64,000 bases of DNA from Enoplosus armatus (GCF_043641665.1 NC_092200.1:14779694-14843693); one strand, 5' to 3'; positions 48,206 to 59,890 are shown, counted from the stretch's first letter. The notes: generated by a model from the sequence alone, not told the origin. A program made the numbers and translations.

Positions 48206-49144
48206 AAGAAGTACATTCACTCCAGTACTGTATTTAGGCTTCGAGGCATTATTTTAGTGTTAGAGTATTTCCATTTCCTGCCTTTCTTTCCTGCATTTCT
48301 GCCACTTTATAGGCTACTGTAAAATGAGATTTAGTTTTGTGAAGATTATCTTGGAATTACCTTCTCAGGTTTAGAGAGATTTGCATAAGTGAATTAATGG
48401 CAACCATATATATATTGTATTCTGTTCTTTAATTTAGACTGGGAACTACGTAATGTGGTGCAGAATAATACTGGCGGAGTGATATGATGTAAAACTGGAA
48501 TGATGTTTGTTGAAATGATGGTTGTTAGTGTTCAGTTGCCCTACTGTGGGAGCGGATATTAAAATGGACCAAGTTACACAGATGAAGCTGTCCCCGTGCT
48601 CCTACTTTACCCATGTCTCCAAAGTAGTTGTAATTTAGTAACTACTAAGTTTATAGTTAACACTAAGAGTAACCAGCGTTACACTACTTATACTCCACAT
48701 CATTTCAGAGGGAAATATTGTATTTATACTCCAGTGCATTTATTTGACTATTGTTGTTGTTGTTGTTGTTAGACCTACTAGTGACTTTGCAGATTCAGAT
48801 TTTACTAACAAAATATAATCAGTTACTAAAATACAGTATAGCACAGTGTTAGATAGATTAAACAACCAGTCGGCTATACTTGGATTGAAATGCTGCTCAC
48901 ATTAATGCATCAATAATAATTCAACAATATAATTCATATTAAGTAGCTCTATAAAAGAGGCCACTGTGTATAATGAGTTCTTTCTCTTTTGATACTTAAA
49001 TCACAGTTTGCTAATAGTACTTGTGTATTTTTACTGAATTAAATGTTTTAATGAAGACCTTTTATATAGACCTTTTTGTATATTTACTTTGTGGCATTAA
49101 TATTTTTACTTACTTAAAAGGTCTGAGTACTTCTTCCACCACTG
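48206..49144 (+). repeat. Teleost dispersed repeat interrupted by a ~365-bp segment
   Basis: The first part (48206-48311) has AAGAAGTACATTCACTCCAG, TACTGTATTTAGG and GAGTATTTCCATTTCCTG, ending at GCCACTTTATA. The second part (about 48678-49144) has TATACTCCACATCATTTCAG, GGGAAATATTG, AGTGACTTTGCAGATTCAG and ACATTAATGCATCAATAAT. It ends GGTCTGAGTACTTCTTCCAC plus CACTG. In the family as I know it the two parts are contiguous at ...ctttatacttctactcc..., so 48,312-48,677 looks like an insertion. A (TTG)n run (48751-48770) lies inside the second part. Confidence 0.75.
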
Positions 49145-49369
49145 TGAAAAGCAATACTGCAATACTGCACATTCATTTGGCAGCTCTCTAAAGCAAAATA
49201 TCAAGCGTTACTAGCAAGCATCAAATATCCAAATAACACACAGAACATGAACATGTGCTGGTTGGGCTCAGTTCTTTGGTGCATACACATATTAAATATA
49301 TTTACCCACAGAGCCATGGAGCATAAGGGTTAGGAACAAAGTTAGTGCTATTTATTGCTCCTCTTTGAA
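49145..49369. other. Non-coding DNA, nothing recognised
   Basis: AT-rich sequence without a recognised feature. Confidence 0.45.
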
Positions 49370-49700
49370 CATGACAGCTAGTAGAGGAGGGTGGCTGTGA
49401 GGACCAATGCAGGTCATTAGCCCCCTGAAATACCTTCAGCTTAATTTATTTCTGAAGTGATTATGACTGCACGATAGGCTAATTAGGAACTCTGCTTAAC
49501 ATTTTACAGAGACTGTTTGTAAAGCATTAACTTCCACTGATTAAATACGGAATCCTTGATGAGTGCCTGTGTGTTTGACAGAAGACCTTGTCTTAGCTGC
49601 ATGCAAATTCAAACACTGCATTTAGGTGTTTTATAGGATGAGGAGCAGTCAAGCGTGTATGTCTCAATTACTGCAAAAAGATCTCCCTATTTCAGAGGAC
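49370..49700. promoter_or_regulatory. Candidate conserved non-coding element
   Basis: This repeat-free block holds TTCAGCTTAATTTATTTCTG (49,435), CACGATAGGCTAATTAGGAA, CCACTGATTAAATACGGAAT and GCTGCATGCAAATTCAAAC (49,597). Homeodomain cores alternate with GC-balanced sequence and a few CpGs are kept. No coding frame is supported. Confidence 0.38.
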
Positions 49701-49979
49701 TAATGAGTGTGTGCATACAGGCAATAGTGAGCGCTTCTTCCAGACAAAGAAATAAGCTGTCAAGTCAAAAATGAAATCTTCCATCCGACAGTGCCAAAAA
49801 GGAAAGGTTTGTAATGTCATGTCATTTTTTTTGTCTAACCTTTTCTGCTTAACCTAGCTGCTTACACTGATTTGATTTTGGCCATTCTGCCATCCCCCTC
49901 ATCCTCCATCTTTTCCCTGCATCCTCCTACTGTCCTTCACTTATCCATTCTTTAAAAGTCATCTCAGGTTAGCTGGAAT

Positions 49980-50200
49980 GTCACATCGCTCAAGTGTGCC
50001 CTCTGGGGCAGCTCCTGTTATTTTAAGGGGTCATGTACATTTATCCAAGCAATGAATAAAGAAGCACCCAAAGGCTGGAATAAGGGGCCTGAGCAGAGCC
50101 ACAGCTGAACGGACGAAAAACAACATTTACTTTGGGGAAGTGGGTTTCAACAAGGAACCTTTTTAAAGGTCAAAGGTCAAAGATGGCTGCCACCTGTCAT
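49980..50200. promoter_or_regulatory. Regulatory-looking segment with a perfect DR1 site
   Basis: AGGTCA-A-AGGTCA (50167-50172, 50174-50179) is an exact DR1, the response element bound by HNF4, COUP-TF and PPAR/RXR-type nuclear receptors. The surrounding sequence is mixed in composition and free of recognised repeats. Function is inference. Confidence 0.45.
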
Positions 50201-51469
50201 TAGCTGACTTTTGGCCTGGCTCAATGGACCTTGGACTCTTGGCCATCCACCCAAGAGACCATAACAGAGATTTTTCAGTGAGAGAAAATCTGTCAGAATA
50301 CTTTCAGTAACAGCAGGTATATTATAAAATCTACTCTTGGTGTGTGAGAAGGAATATTTCCTCAAGAAAAAACTCTGAAACAGCAGCATTCAGACCATCA
50401 CATCACACTAAAGCCCCACTGAAATTCACACTGATTCAATTCTTTAAGGGTCAGCAGCTCCTTAAGGTGGTGTGGCACCTATTCAATTGTAAGGGAAACT
50501 CTGGAACAGTCAGTTGTGAATACATGTCTTTCAAGTGCTTTTTTTTCAACCAGCATTTGAACCTGGTCGAATTGTTTTGACAGGAAACAATTACATTAAG
50601 TTGCATCATTTACAGTATGCAAACATTTTAATTAACTGATGTATACTCACGCACACACGGAATAAAAGCAAGTGAAAGAAAGTGTAGCATTTTTGACCAT
50701 TAGCTGCTGCCTGCAATGCTTGCAGTGGGTGTAGTGCTCATTAAGCAGTGATATAAAGCACAATCTCATAATGACTAAAGATCTGTTGTCTGGTAAGCAC
50801 TAACAAAACGATTGATTCGTAAGCAGAGGAAAAGAGGAGGCCAAGAGGAAAGGGAGAAAATTATAATGAGAGCGTGAGAGAGGGAGGGAGGAAGGGAGGG
50901 AGAGGCATTTAGTTGGCAGACGGTTTCCTGATTCAGCCAGGCTGGAGAGCAGGGGTAGCTGTCTTCTTCCATGTACCTCATCTATCACTGCCTATTTCTA
51001 GGAGACTCACCCATTTCCCCCACCACACACACAGATGGAAGGGAGTGAGAATTCAATCTTTCCTTGCCTCGTAGTCATCTGCAAAAATGCATTTGTTCAC
51101 CCTTTGCGGCAGGGCCCCAAAACCTGCCAATAATCGTCCACCAGGGCGGGAAAGAATCACTGCAGGTACCGCGCTTTCCTCATGTGATCTATTTCCAATC
51201 TGTAAAGTCCCACAGGTAGATTAGGGACAAGTGGAAACAGGCTTTGAGGAGTAGCAGTGGTCTTCAACATCAGGGATCCTGTAGCACTTGACATACAGTA
51301 TACCATTCAGGAGTTCAGAGCCACAAGGGAATTAAATCTTTTACTTTTGAGGAACATATTCTTTTACTGAATGAAAAGATTAAAAAAATATAGAGAGTAA
51401 TAAACTCTTCCCTGTTGCAGCAAGGCCTGTGTGCATACGTGGGTGTGTGTTAGGGGTTAGAAGGGCGGA
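50201..51469. other. Non-coding DNA with a polypurine tract
   Basis: A plus-strand purine-rich stretch with GGGA/GGAA units runs about 50824-50906. It may form triplex or promote slippage. No gene or repeat family was recognised elsewhere in the interval. Confidence 0.45.
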
Positions 51470-51580
51470 CTGCATATTGTATATTTGTATTTATATCTGT
51501 TTTTATGACTGCTTTGTATACTTCTGCACCTTGACCACCTGAATTTCCCTGTCTGGGATAATAGAGTTTACCTTGACCTT
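51470..51580 (+). repeat. Rex1/Babar-like LINE 3' tail (probable)
   Basis: TTTTTATGACTGCTTTGTAT, TTGACCACCTGAATTTCCCT and GTCTGGGATAATAGAGTTTA resemble the 3' terminus of fish LINEs ending aatttcccc-tgggatcaataaagtatc. A short CCTTGA-type repeat follows. Diverged, so moderate confidence. Confidence 0.55.
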
Positions 51581-51639
51581 GACTTAGTACAGCTTAAAAG
51601 AGCTTTCTGGTCCAAACCATTAACAATAACTGATTTTTT

Positions 51640-51935
51640 TTGGCCACTTGGGGGCATCGGTGAACACAACTGTTACATCACTATCGCCTATTAAGTTGAT
51701 ACGGCTAACTTGTTAGCAAACAGTAGCCTATTTACACATCCAGCAGATATGGAGCAACATCAGCATTCATTTGAAGTCGTGTTTCTGTCTAGCATAAATG
51801 GCTACTTGCTGTGTCATCGTGACCGGTTCTGTAAAAGTATTATTATTTTGACTTTCCCTGTTACTAAATGGTTAGGTCATCGGCCAGAAATATGGCCACT
51901 TGGAGGCGGAAGTCCAAGCTGCCGGGGCTGTTTAA
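51640..51935 (+). repeat. Teleost dispersed repeat bounded by direct repeats
   Basis: TGGCCACTTGGGGGCATCGG (51641) opens a segment with CACAACTGTTACATCACTAT, CGGCTAACTTGTTAGCAAAC, GATATGGAGCAACATCAGC and GTCTAGCATAAATGGCTACT, a run familiar from percomorph repeats. A second TGGCCACTTGGAGGCGGAAG begins at 51893, giving direct repeats about 250 bp apart. The 161-codon open frame at 51710-52195 starts inside this repeat and is not credible as a gene. Confidence 0.65.
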
Positions 51936-52559
51936 TTATACTTTTCTACCATGCCACTATGTCATACTATGAAAAGTTTGCTTGCATGTCACCATCTCCA
52001 TCTCCATCTCCAGTTCCAGTTTCATGCTGGGAAACTGTGGGACATTTTATGAAAATGTTATCTGTGATCAAGATGAAATTTGTAAGACGTTGGGCCCTAA
52101 GACAAATCTTCTCCCAGCAAGGTAACACAACAGGAGGTGATCAAACTGAGTGCAAATATTTTCTAAAACAGTATGGCACTGTCAAAATTCATTAAAACAC
52201 TCAGGAAAGATTTAATTTTCTATTTGTTTTTCGATTTGTGTTTTTATGTTTACACAGGTTTTGTAATGTTGGCACAAGCTGTCATATCGACATCTGCTGC
52301 ACGTCAAAAACGTTGGCTCAGCTATTCAAAAGGGAAATCAATATTAACGTGAAGTCTGGCTTTCCCCTGTGAAACAACCGGCTCATCATGACTCTGACAG
52401 GCCTTGATTCCTTCCACGTTGAACGTCTCCCGACATGAAGACGACCTTTTCACCAGGACCTTCTGAATCAGGTCAGGACAAGGGGATGATGATCACAGCC
52501 ACGATCCAACCCCTTTCAAACAAAACTATCTCCCTCTGGTGAATGCCAACACAAGTTTG
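51936..52559. other. Non-coding DNA with a short (CCATCT)n run
   Basis: CCATCT units repeat at 51992-52011. No gene or other repeat family was recognised. Confidence 0.45.
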
Positions 52560-52760
52560 CTGACATCCAGTCTCTTCTCTTTCCTCTCTGTCTCTCGCCG
52601 CTCTTTCTTACTCATTTGCATAATCCCTGTGACACTCCGATTAATAACTCCATGTGTGATTTGCATATCTATGCCTGAAATTGAGGACAGACATTCACAC
52701 AGTAAATACAGTCCAGCAAGAAACAAACTGTCGAGTGTGGTATTGGTGGGACGAGGGATC
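52560..52760. promoter_or_regulatory. Candidate enhancer with two perfect octamer sites
   Basis: ATTTGCAT, the reverse complement of the POU octamer ATGCAAAT, occurs exactly at 52614-52621 and 52659-52666. The two are 45 bp apart, in the same orientation, with a CGATTAATAAC homeodomain core between them. The segment is repeat-free. POU-factor binding is inference from motif identity. Confidence 0.42.
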
Positions 52761-54349
52761 TCCGAGGAGAGGGGGCTGAGCGTGGAATATTGTTAGGTTA
52801 AATCACACACATGCAACCATGCACACACTCACACACACATAGACAACGCTTACAGGGTGCTTTCTAACTCTCAATTTCCAATGCCTTTCTTAAGCCCTTG
52901 GCCCCGGCCAAACACAGAAGGGCTGGGAAAATGGAGACCTTACTACTCCAGCTGTTCCTGGTACAAACAGTAGTTTAAGAAGATACAACCCCCCAAAAGA
53001 TAACCAAGGCAGAGCTCTGGTTAAACCGTTCCTTGGACAGTGAACGCAGATTAGGCGTTAGAGGCTCGTATTTGCTTCAACAGTGCCCCCCAGTGGGAGA
53101 AAAGAGGGGCTCTTCCTAGTTTCTGCTTGATTTACCATCAGATCATTGCACTTTGCAGATAATATCAACAAGTTCAATGTCCATTAACATCCCAATAGCA
53201 ACTGTTTGCCATTAGCTGTGGATATTGCATTTTGTGTTTTTTACAATTGCTGCAGACACAAGCTAGGATACATGAGGTTTTACCCAGATACTCTTCTGTG
53301 TCTGAGCATTTTTACTCACTAAAAAAGGCCAACAAGGTATACTGTAAAAATGTATCCTCATATCAAATAATATGGAGCCTGTCTATTTAAAAATTAACTC
53401 TCATCTATTTCAGACTTTTGACATGATCAAAAAAATTCACTTCGATTACATATTAACTTCATTCAAATTTCTTTTCAAGTTAAATTATTACAGTTATAAT
53501 AATAGTGACGTTTTTTTAGTTTTCCAAAATGTAAATGTTTCAGAGGATTCTCTCCGCCTCAACAAGAACTCAGTAGGATTTTGGGGGGGATTTGTCATAA
53601 CAGCAGGCAACTTTTGAGATTCCAACATATTAGTTTACCGTCACAAACCCCAAGAGTGAATCTCCCCACCGCTGTGTAGGCCTTATGCATTTGTGTTGAG
53701 TGACTGAGTTGCACACACACACACCTTCACACGCACACAAATCCTCGCTGCCCCTAGGAGACCAAAGGCTGGAAATGACAAGCCTGCAATGAGGTAATGA
53801 CATTTCCTCCTGCGTAATGTGGCCAAAGGCATCTCTCTCTCTCAGACGACGACAAGACGGAGATATCTGGCCAGCTCCGGTGACAAGCCCCGCTCTAATC
53901 GGCAGGTACAGCTTTCACTGCAGCTCAGGACCGAACCACAGAGTAGCAGCTAAATAATTGAACAGGTGCAATATGTTGAGGCAGGGTGGGGGAGGTTCGG
54001 TAGAGGGTGAGGGCGAAGAGGGGAAAGAGGAGGAGGACTCACCCAAAATGTCTGCAGTGTCCTCTGCTTGGGGTAAAAGTCATCAAATGTTGGTTTGGGG
54101 AAAATGTCAAAGTACTTGCCTCACGTTTTGTGGTCCAGAAACATGCTCCCTTCCACTTGATTCCCCCAAAGGCACCAGCTGTCAGCAGCTGCTCTTTTCT
54201 TTTTTTTGTTTTTCATTTCTCAGATTCTCCACCACACGGTCCCTTCATGCCACATTTTGGAAAAACAGATGATTTATTATCATGTTTTTGTTTTTCCTGC
54301 TTCTATGTTTGTATTTGTTTTGCTTCCAGGTTTGTCATCAAGTCTCACG
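52761..54349. other. Non-coding DNA
   Basis: CA-rich interrupted tracts lie near 52,805-52,840 and 53,713-53,725. Overlapping open frames of up to 134 codons near 53,958-54,411 cross low-complexity G/A- and T-rich DNA and have no domain. A CTCF-like site is listed separately. Confidence 0.42.
53083..53096 (-). promoter_or_regulatory. CTCF-like motif
   Basis: Read on the minus strand, CCACTGGGGGGCAC matches the CTCF core CCASYAGRKGGCRS with one mismatch. A single short motif, so modest confidence. Confidence 0.35.
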
Positions 54350-54363
54350 GTTGCCATGACAAC
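54350..54363. promoter_or_regulatory. RFX X-box motif
   Basis: GTTGCCATGACAAC is a near-perfect imperfect palindrome of the X-box bound by RFX factors (GTTRCC..GGYAAC). Such motifs mark ciliary-gene promoters and enhancers. No promoter or exon is recognised beside it, so only motif identity is claimed. Confidence 0.45.
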
Positions 54364-54471
54364 AAATTGGGATGTCATGCTGGCATTTCACCCTTGTCTT
54401 ACCTCATGTGAACGAAGACTTCACAGCCATACCAATTCCCAATTTCACGGGAAAAGGTTGTCAGCGGTCAG

Positions 54472-54472
<1 letters not shown>

Positions 54473-54506
<34 letters not shown>
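54473..54506. repeat. (TG)17 microsatellite
   Basis: A pure TG run of 34 bp, probably length-polymorphic. Cys/Val-repeat open frames across it are artefacts. Confidence 0.97.
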
Positions 54507-54507
<1 letters not shown>

Positions 54508-57500
54508 CAGGGTGGCTAACCTTGGGTTGTCTTCATGTACAATGTTTAAGGAGAGGGAGGGATGGCTTCAGTAAGCGTGATGCTGTGTAGCAAGTATCCA
54601 GTCTCCCAGCCACACATGGCGAGTGCCACAGCTGCAGTCAGCTGAAACCGACGTGGCCTCTTTGTGAAGGCAAGGCGCTGCCCTCTGACACAAACAACAA
54701 CACTCCAGTGTACATCTACAGGTATCTCTGTGGACAGGACATTAGTTAAAAGGCTCAAAGATGAAGAGCCCAGGACACTTGAAAAAAGATCAACAAAAGC
54801 CAGGATCAAGAAAATAATGAGAAGGTTTCCACAGAATAGTGGCTTGACGCACAGAATATAATAAAAACCAAGAAATATGCATTCAGTGCTGCTGAGTTTC
54901 ATCTCTCTCATTTGTTTCCACATGAACCACTCCTTCAGCTGCAGCTTTGAATAATAATAATGCAAAACACCTTGAAATGTTGGAACCTTTCAAAATGAAA
55001 CATAGTGTTGCTCAAGATTAGTTTATGAATTTTATTATATTATCTCAATGAAACTTTTCCAGTTTTCTGGAGTGTTGCCTAATGCCTAACCATAACCATA
55101 AAACTGTTGGTCGCTACAAGAAAAAATAATTTAATCAAATCAAATCAAATATGCTGTCAGTGAGCATTTTGCAGATACGTTCATTTAAAAGGTTTCCTCA
55201 TTATTTTAATTTAAAAAAAAACATAATTGCTGTTGTAAATTTGTGGTATGAATGTAATTATTAGGAGTCTGGGATGATATTTCATATTATTTTCCTTGTG
55301 TAAGTTTGTACTGTAAATGTTATTGTGTGTATCAATGATGGCAAATAATATCAGTCTGTACTGAGTTGGCAATGGCAAATAACAGATTTTGAGGGAGTAG
55401 CTCCACTATTTGGGGTTAACATCAAGAATCATCCAGCATCCATACATTTTTTACAGGGACTCCTTAAAAAATAAATTAATCTGTGTCAAAGTCTTCTGTG
55501 CCATCTCTTACTCCAAAAAGTTTGACTGTGCCAATCAATCAAAAGAGGGCGTTATGGCAGAATAATGTGTGTTTTCTCTCAAGAATGCCCGTCAAAGGAG
55601 GCATTGTGGTGGAAACCTCCTCTGGACCCACAAAGGTGTCACAGTAAGCAGGGGTTGTCAGAGACTTGTCACTGCTGGGTGGTTTGAAAGCATGAAAAAT
55701 AACCCTCTCTGGGGACGGAAGGAGGACGAGTGGCGAGGAGAGAGGGAGTGTGTCGACGTATGTGTGTGAGTGTGAAGGCCTTAACTCACTTTAGCCTGTT
55801 GCATCAACCCTTGTCAGTCCTCCAGACAATGGGTCTCCATCCACGCAGCGGACGGTTTTCACCTTCAGGGGTGACGGCTGTATTATTCAGCTTGACAAGC
55901 TGTGTCAGGGGGAGATCAAAATCTTTGCCTAATTGAATGCTGACAGTTTAGGTTCACTCACACTCTAAGTTATACGGATTGTTTGACTGAATAGGATTAT
56001 TATGGGGTGAAGATTCCATCAAAAAGTAATATTGGCAGACTGAGGGTTGAGATTCACGTCAACGTCACTATATCTGACAGGAAAGCACCTTTGACACAGC
56101 TGACAACTATGTCTTAAGGGCAATATCCACCTCTCAGGAGATTTAGAATGGGCTCCTTCTCCATTTTTCTTGAACTTTTTAAAGCTTTGTTAGGCAGCTT
56201 CACATATTTGGCAGCCCAGTGCCAGTGACTGATGACAATTTGTCATTTGTTCTATTTAAAAGACTTAGACACCCAGGACTCATTCAACATTATAGTAAAC
56301 AGTCCCCTCCCCCTGCTTCATGTACCTAAACATCTTTTAGGGTGGATTTGAAATATTCTTTCAGTAGGGGTTGTTGAGTCCAGCTTGACAACAATTTTGG
56401 ATATTTTCAGCCAGTGTCACTGTTATCTACTGTTTGTTTTACTAGAACACCCACATCCATAATCAATTTAAATATATGAATCTAAAAATGACAAGCAATC
56501 TACAGCAAGTCAACTTTGTGCAGATGAATCCGACTTCAGAGTCGATGTTTGCCAACGGTGTTGAAGGTGCCACTGTTTACACACATATATCCACCTTGTA
56601 ATTACTACTAGAAGGCTGATGTCAACAGGTTTTCCCTTTTGGCAGTTTTATGTTTTACAGAACAGTATAACAATATGACTCAATCCAGCATCATAGTCCC
56701 AGGTAGTCTAGCTAATACAACAAGTTTAGGTAATGTATAGTCAGAATTTGGATGCAGGTTCCATTACAGTTTGACGTTATTGTGATGAAAGAGCGCGTTT
56801 TAATCCCTTTTGGGTTCAACTTACTGGCCCCTGGGTGTGTATTAACTAACTGAAGGTAAGAGAAGCCCCACAGTCAAGCAAGTGACTCAATTTAAAAAAC
56901 AATTAAGCATCACAATGGCAACAGCAAGTTAGTAAAATTACTTTAAAGACCCAGGTCGAAAACAAGTGGAATTATTTAGATCTGTGCTTTTGACACAAGC
57001 TAACTACTTTTTCTTCCATGTTGAAGAACACTATTTACCACCGGGACCATACCCACACCTGAAATTAATCTAGGTTAAGGAAGAGGCATCTGTGTCTCAC
57101 TTAGTCAGGGTGTGATGCTCTTCCTTTATGCCATCTCACTTTGTGATCTATAATGATGTGTTTTGACTTCAGATGTTTTGCCTTTTGCAGCTTTAATTCG
57201 AAATCAATTATTTGTTGTCACAAACAGCCTCTTTAAAGCTGCTCCCCTAACAGCAACTAGAGCGCTGGCTTCTTTTCTTTTGGGGTCCATATAAAATGTT
57301 TAACAAGCCTCATGCCACAGGTACACCAACACTTTTGAACCATAAAATTGGCATGTCACAGTATCCTCAAATCCATTTTAACAACAAGCTAACAGCACAG
57401 TGACATTGCAAATCTTTGTCGTCTTGATGCAGTGCGAGACCATGCAAGTTCATCTGGCTAGTGAGGCTTGTTCATCTTTACAAGCTCAGACTGACAACAT

Positions 57501-58813
57501 AAAAGAATATTCATTCAAAATCTTGAAAAAGGCTGAAAACAGAACCAAGTGAACAGATTATAGAATTACAACAAATAAACAAGGCGTTATTATAATATAT
57601 ATAAATGAATAATTATCTCGTGCCAAACGACAGTACCATCTACAACAGCAGTCATTCTCCTCCAGCCAAGCATGAGCTATTTTGGTGTACTTCCTTTTTT
57701 TCCGTGTCAGTTTTGATAAGAGACCAGTGGAATAGATTATTCTTTTCAGGGGTCTCAGGGGGTTGGCTTGGCTCCGTTAGAATTCATTTAGTCAGATAGC
57801 CTCTGTGGATTATCCCTGTTTTCAGAGGCCTGCATTTCTGACAGGTCATTATTGTACACCACACTGGGACCTACTGCAGAGAGCCCTACGTAGCGAGCCC
57901 CACCATGCATCTACAGCTCCGCACAGCAGTGTCTATGTACACACACACTATCAAACGTGCCAAACAGGGGGTAAGAAATGCCCGCTTGTCTGATGTGCCG
58001 GTAGTTCAGTGGCGGATCTGATAGATCCCCTACCCAGCTCTCCATGATCATTACTGCTGCTTTGCAGACCCAGGACCAAGGTGAGGACTCATACTCACAT
58101 GTACAAGCGACAAGCAATGAGCAGAATGCTTGATGGATAGACCCGAAGCCTGCATTTAACTAATAGGAACCCTGTGTCAATATCAAAGGAGGAAGGAGGT
58201 GGGGGCTGAGGCAGAGATCACTGTCTTTCACACAAATACTCACACACACGCATACAGTCAGTACAGAGAGTTAGTGAAAGATACCAACAGTTACATACTG
58301 CTAATTATGTTTTCCTTGACAACAGGAATATACTGAGTTCTTTGTCGATTGTTCCGTTGGTCAGTGCTGCGTAAGATAATGCATATCACACATCTCATTG
58401 TGTTGCAGCTTTGAAGCTAGAACATACTGTGCTGTATATGAAACTCAGATGTAATTGCAAAACTTAAATATAACCTGTCCATTGGAGTCGAACCGAAATT
58501 TGAATTATCTACAATGATACTGCAGCGTGACATATTCATGGACACAGCCTCTAAGCTTCCATCCTCTGGATGGGCATTTCTATTCACAGCATTTAACTGA
58601 CATTTGAAAGCAGGTGTTGCTAGGAGACGTCCTGTCATCGTCTGTGTTTGGCTATTGACTGCAGAACGTCTCATACTCTATAGCCTAAAAACATTGATGG
58701 AAGTTCTTTTTTACCATTCTATAACAAGCTCATACAGCACTGGCTATCAACTGACCCTTTAACATTCAACATGAGAGGGTCAATTGTACTCTTAAGTTTG
58801 TAATTCACTCGGA
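54507..58813. other. Non-coding DNA, nothing recognised
   Basis: A 139-codon minus-strand frame (54,546-54,965) and a 65-codon plus-strand frame opposite it were inspected. Neither shows a domain, and their mutual overlap argues for chance. A short AATCA run lies near 55,133-55,149. CA-rich interrupted DNA lies near 58,225-58,255. No repeat family was recognised with confidence. Confidence 0.38.
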
Positions 58814-58955
58814 ATCATAGACTGTATGAAAGAACCAGTGACTTCACCTATTGGTTTGTAGACTACTGTTTTGAAGCCTTGAGTTTGGCCGTCGCCATCT
58901 TGGTTTTTTGGAACCAGAAGTGACCATATTTGGACGAGAGGGTGACTTTTGAGCA
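58814..58955 (+). repeat. Teleost dispersed repeat 'catagactgtat ... ggacgagagggtg'
   Basis: ATCATAGACTGTATGAAAGA, CCTATTGGTTTGTAGACTAC, TTGAAGCCTTGAGTTTGGCC and GTCGCCATCTTGGTTTTTTG are the hallmark blocks of a very abundant percomorph repeat. GAACCAGAAGTGACCATATT and TGGACGAGAGGGTGAC complete the set. The copy is well preserved, with the internal gtcgccatcttgg core intact. Confidence 0.8.
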
Positions 58956-59559
58956 AAAAACCTCCGCTATGTTGTTGTCTGTTCTTCACAATTAAGGGAT
59001 AATCTCCTTAATCATTATGATAGAGATCAAAGGTCAAGCAAAAAATCTCCACAAATGTATTAAAAATAATCATCAGATAAACAAATCACATTACATAACC
59101 ATCACAATTTGAAGTTAATTTGAGATAATAATATCTTGTCAAAGTAATAATGTCTGATCAGTTGTGACTCGGTGATCCATTTAGTGCCTAGAAACATAAA
59201 CATTGTCGGCAGTAAATGATATCAGACAGAAACTTAAACACACAGGAGCTTTGGGTTTTCATGAAATTGTGCCTCTGAGAAATGGCCACGTTTACTCGTC
59301 AGCATTGCAAAATAAATCGCAATTACACTTGGAGAAGCAGACGGAGGAGGGGTGGGGGGGCTTGCAATTCATCCAAACGCGACTCCATTTGACCTCTCAT
59401 AAACTAAAATGATTGGGGCCTGACCCAGCTGTCTGACAGTTAACTGGCAGACAGACTTTGCTGGAGAGAGTATGCTTTATCTCCCCAAACCGAGAGAGGC
59501 TCAAGAACAACAGCAGACGGCTCATCGCATTCCCCTGAAGTAATGTGCAACTGGTTCTC
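58956..59559. other. Non-coding DNA, nothing recognised
   Basis: AT-rich sequence with a short G run near 59,351. No feature was recognised. Confidence 0.42.
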
Positions 59560-59890
59560 CCCACAGAGTGTCTTGCTTTGCTGGCTATAGCTCCTAATTA
59601 ATAAAACAGCAAAGAACTTGGATTTATGTGAAAGCTCAATGGGAGTGTGTTCACGTAAGGCCTTTCAATTTGCCCTAGTAGTATTAACAAATGACCTGAC
59701 TCCCATTAAGGAGCATTAGAAGAGTTTCCAGAGCCGCACACAGCTAATATTCACAGCTAATTAGTGAGTGTTGGCCGGCTGTCTATCAAAACCGTGACAA
59801 TAGAGCAGAATTACAAAGAGCTGCCATGGGAATGAGTGGATATCTAGATGGGATTAATGTAAACAAGTGAGAAATTGTTGATGATGAGGT
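59560..59890. promoter_or_regulatory. Strong-looking candidate conserved non-coding element
   Basis: A 330-bp repeat-free block holds CTCCTAATTAATAAAACAGC (59,591), a GTATTAACAAATGACCTGAC stretch, CTCCCATTAAGGAGCATTAG and CACAGCTAATATTCACAGCT. AATTAGTGAGTG, GACAATAGAGCAGAATTACA and GATGGGATTAATGTAAACAA (59,849, including a GTAAACA forkhead site) follow. This is the richest cluster of homeodomain, SOX and forkhead cores in the window, with no competing coding or repeat reading. Confidence 0.42.

Noticed and set aside
51710..52195. Longest open frame in the window (161 codons, plus strand)
   Set aside because: It starts inside a dispersed repeat, crosses a CCATCT microsatellite, shows no domain and has no splice or promoter context.
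53958..54574. Overlapping plus-strand open frames of 104 to 134 codons, one with a Cys/Val repeat
   Set aside because: The Cys/Val stretch is the TG microsatellite in translation. The frames overlap one another and show no domain.
54546..54965. 139-codon minus-strand open frame with a hydrophobic stretch
   Set aside because: No recognisable family. An opposing frame overlaps it, and the hydrophobic stretch follows from T-rich composition.
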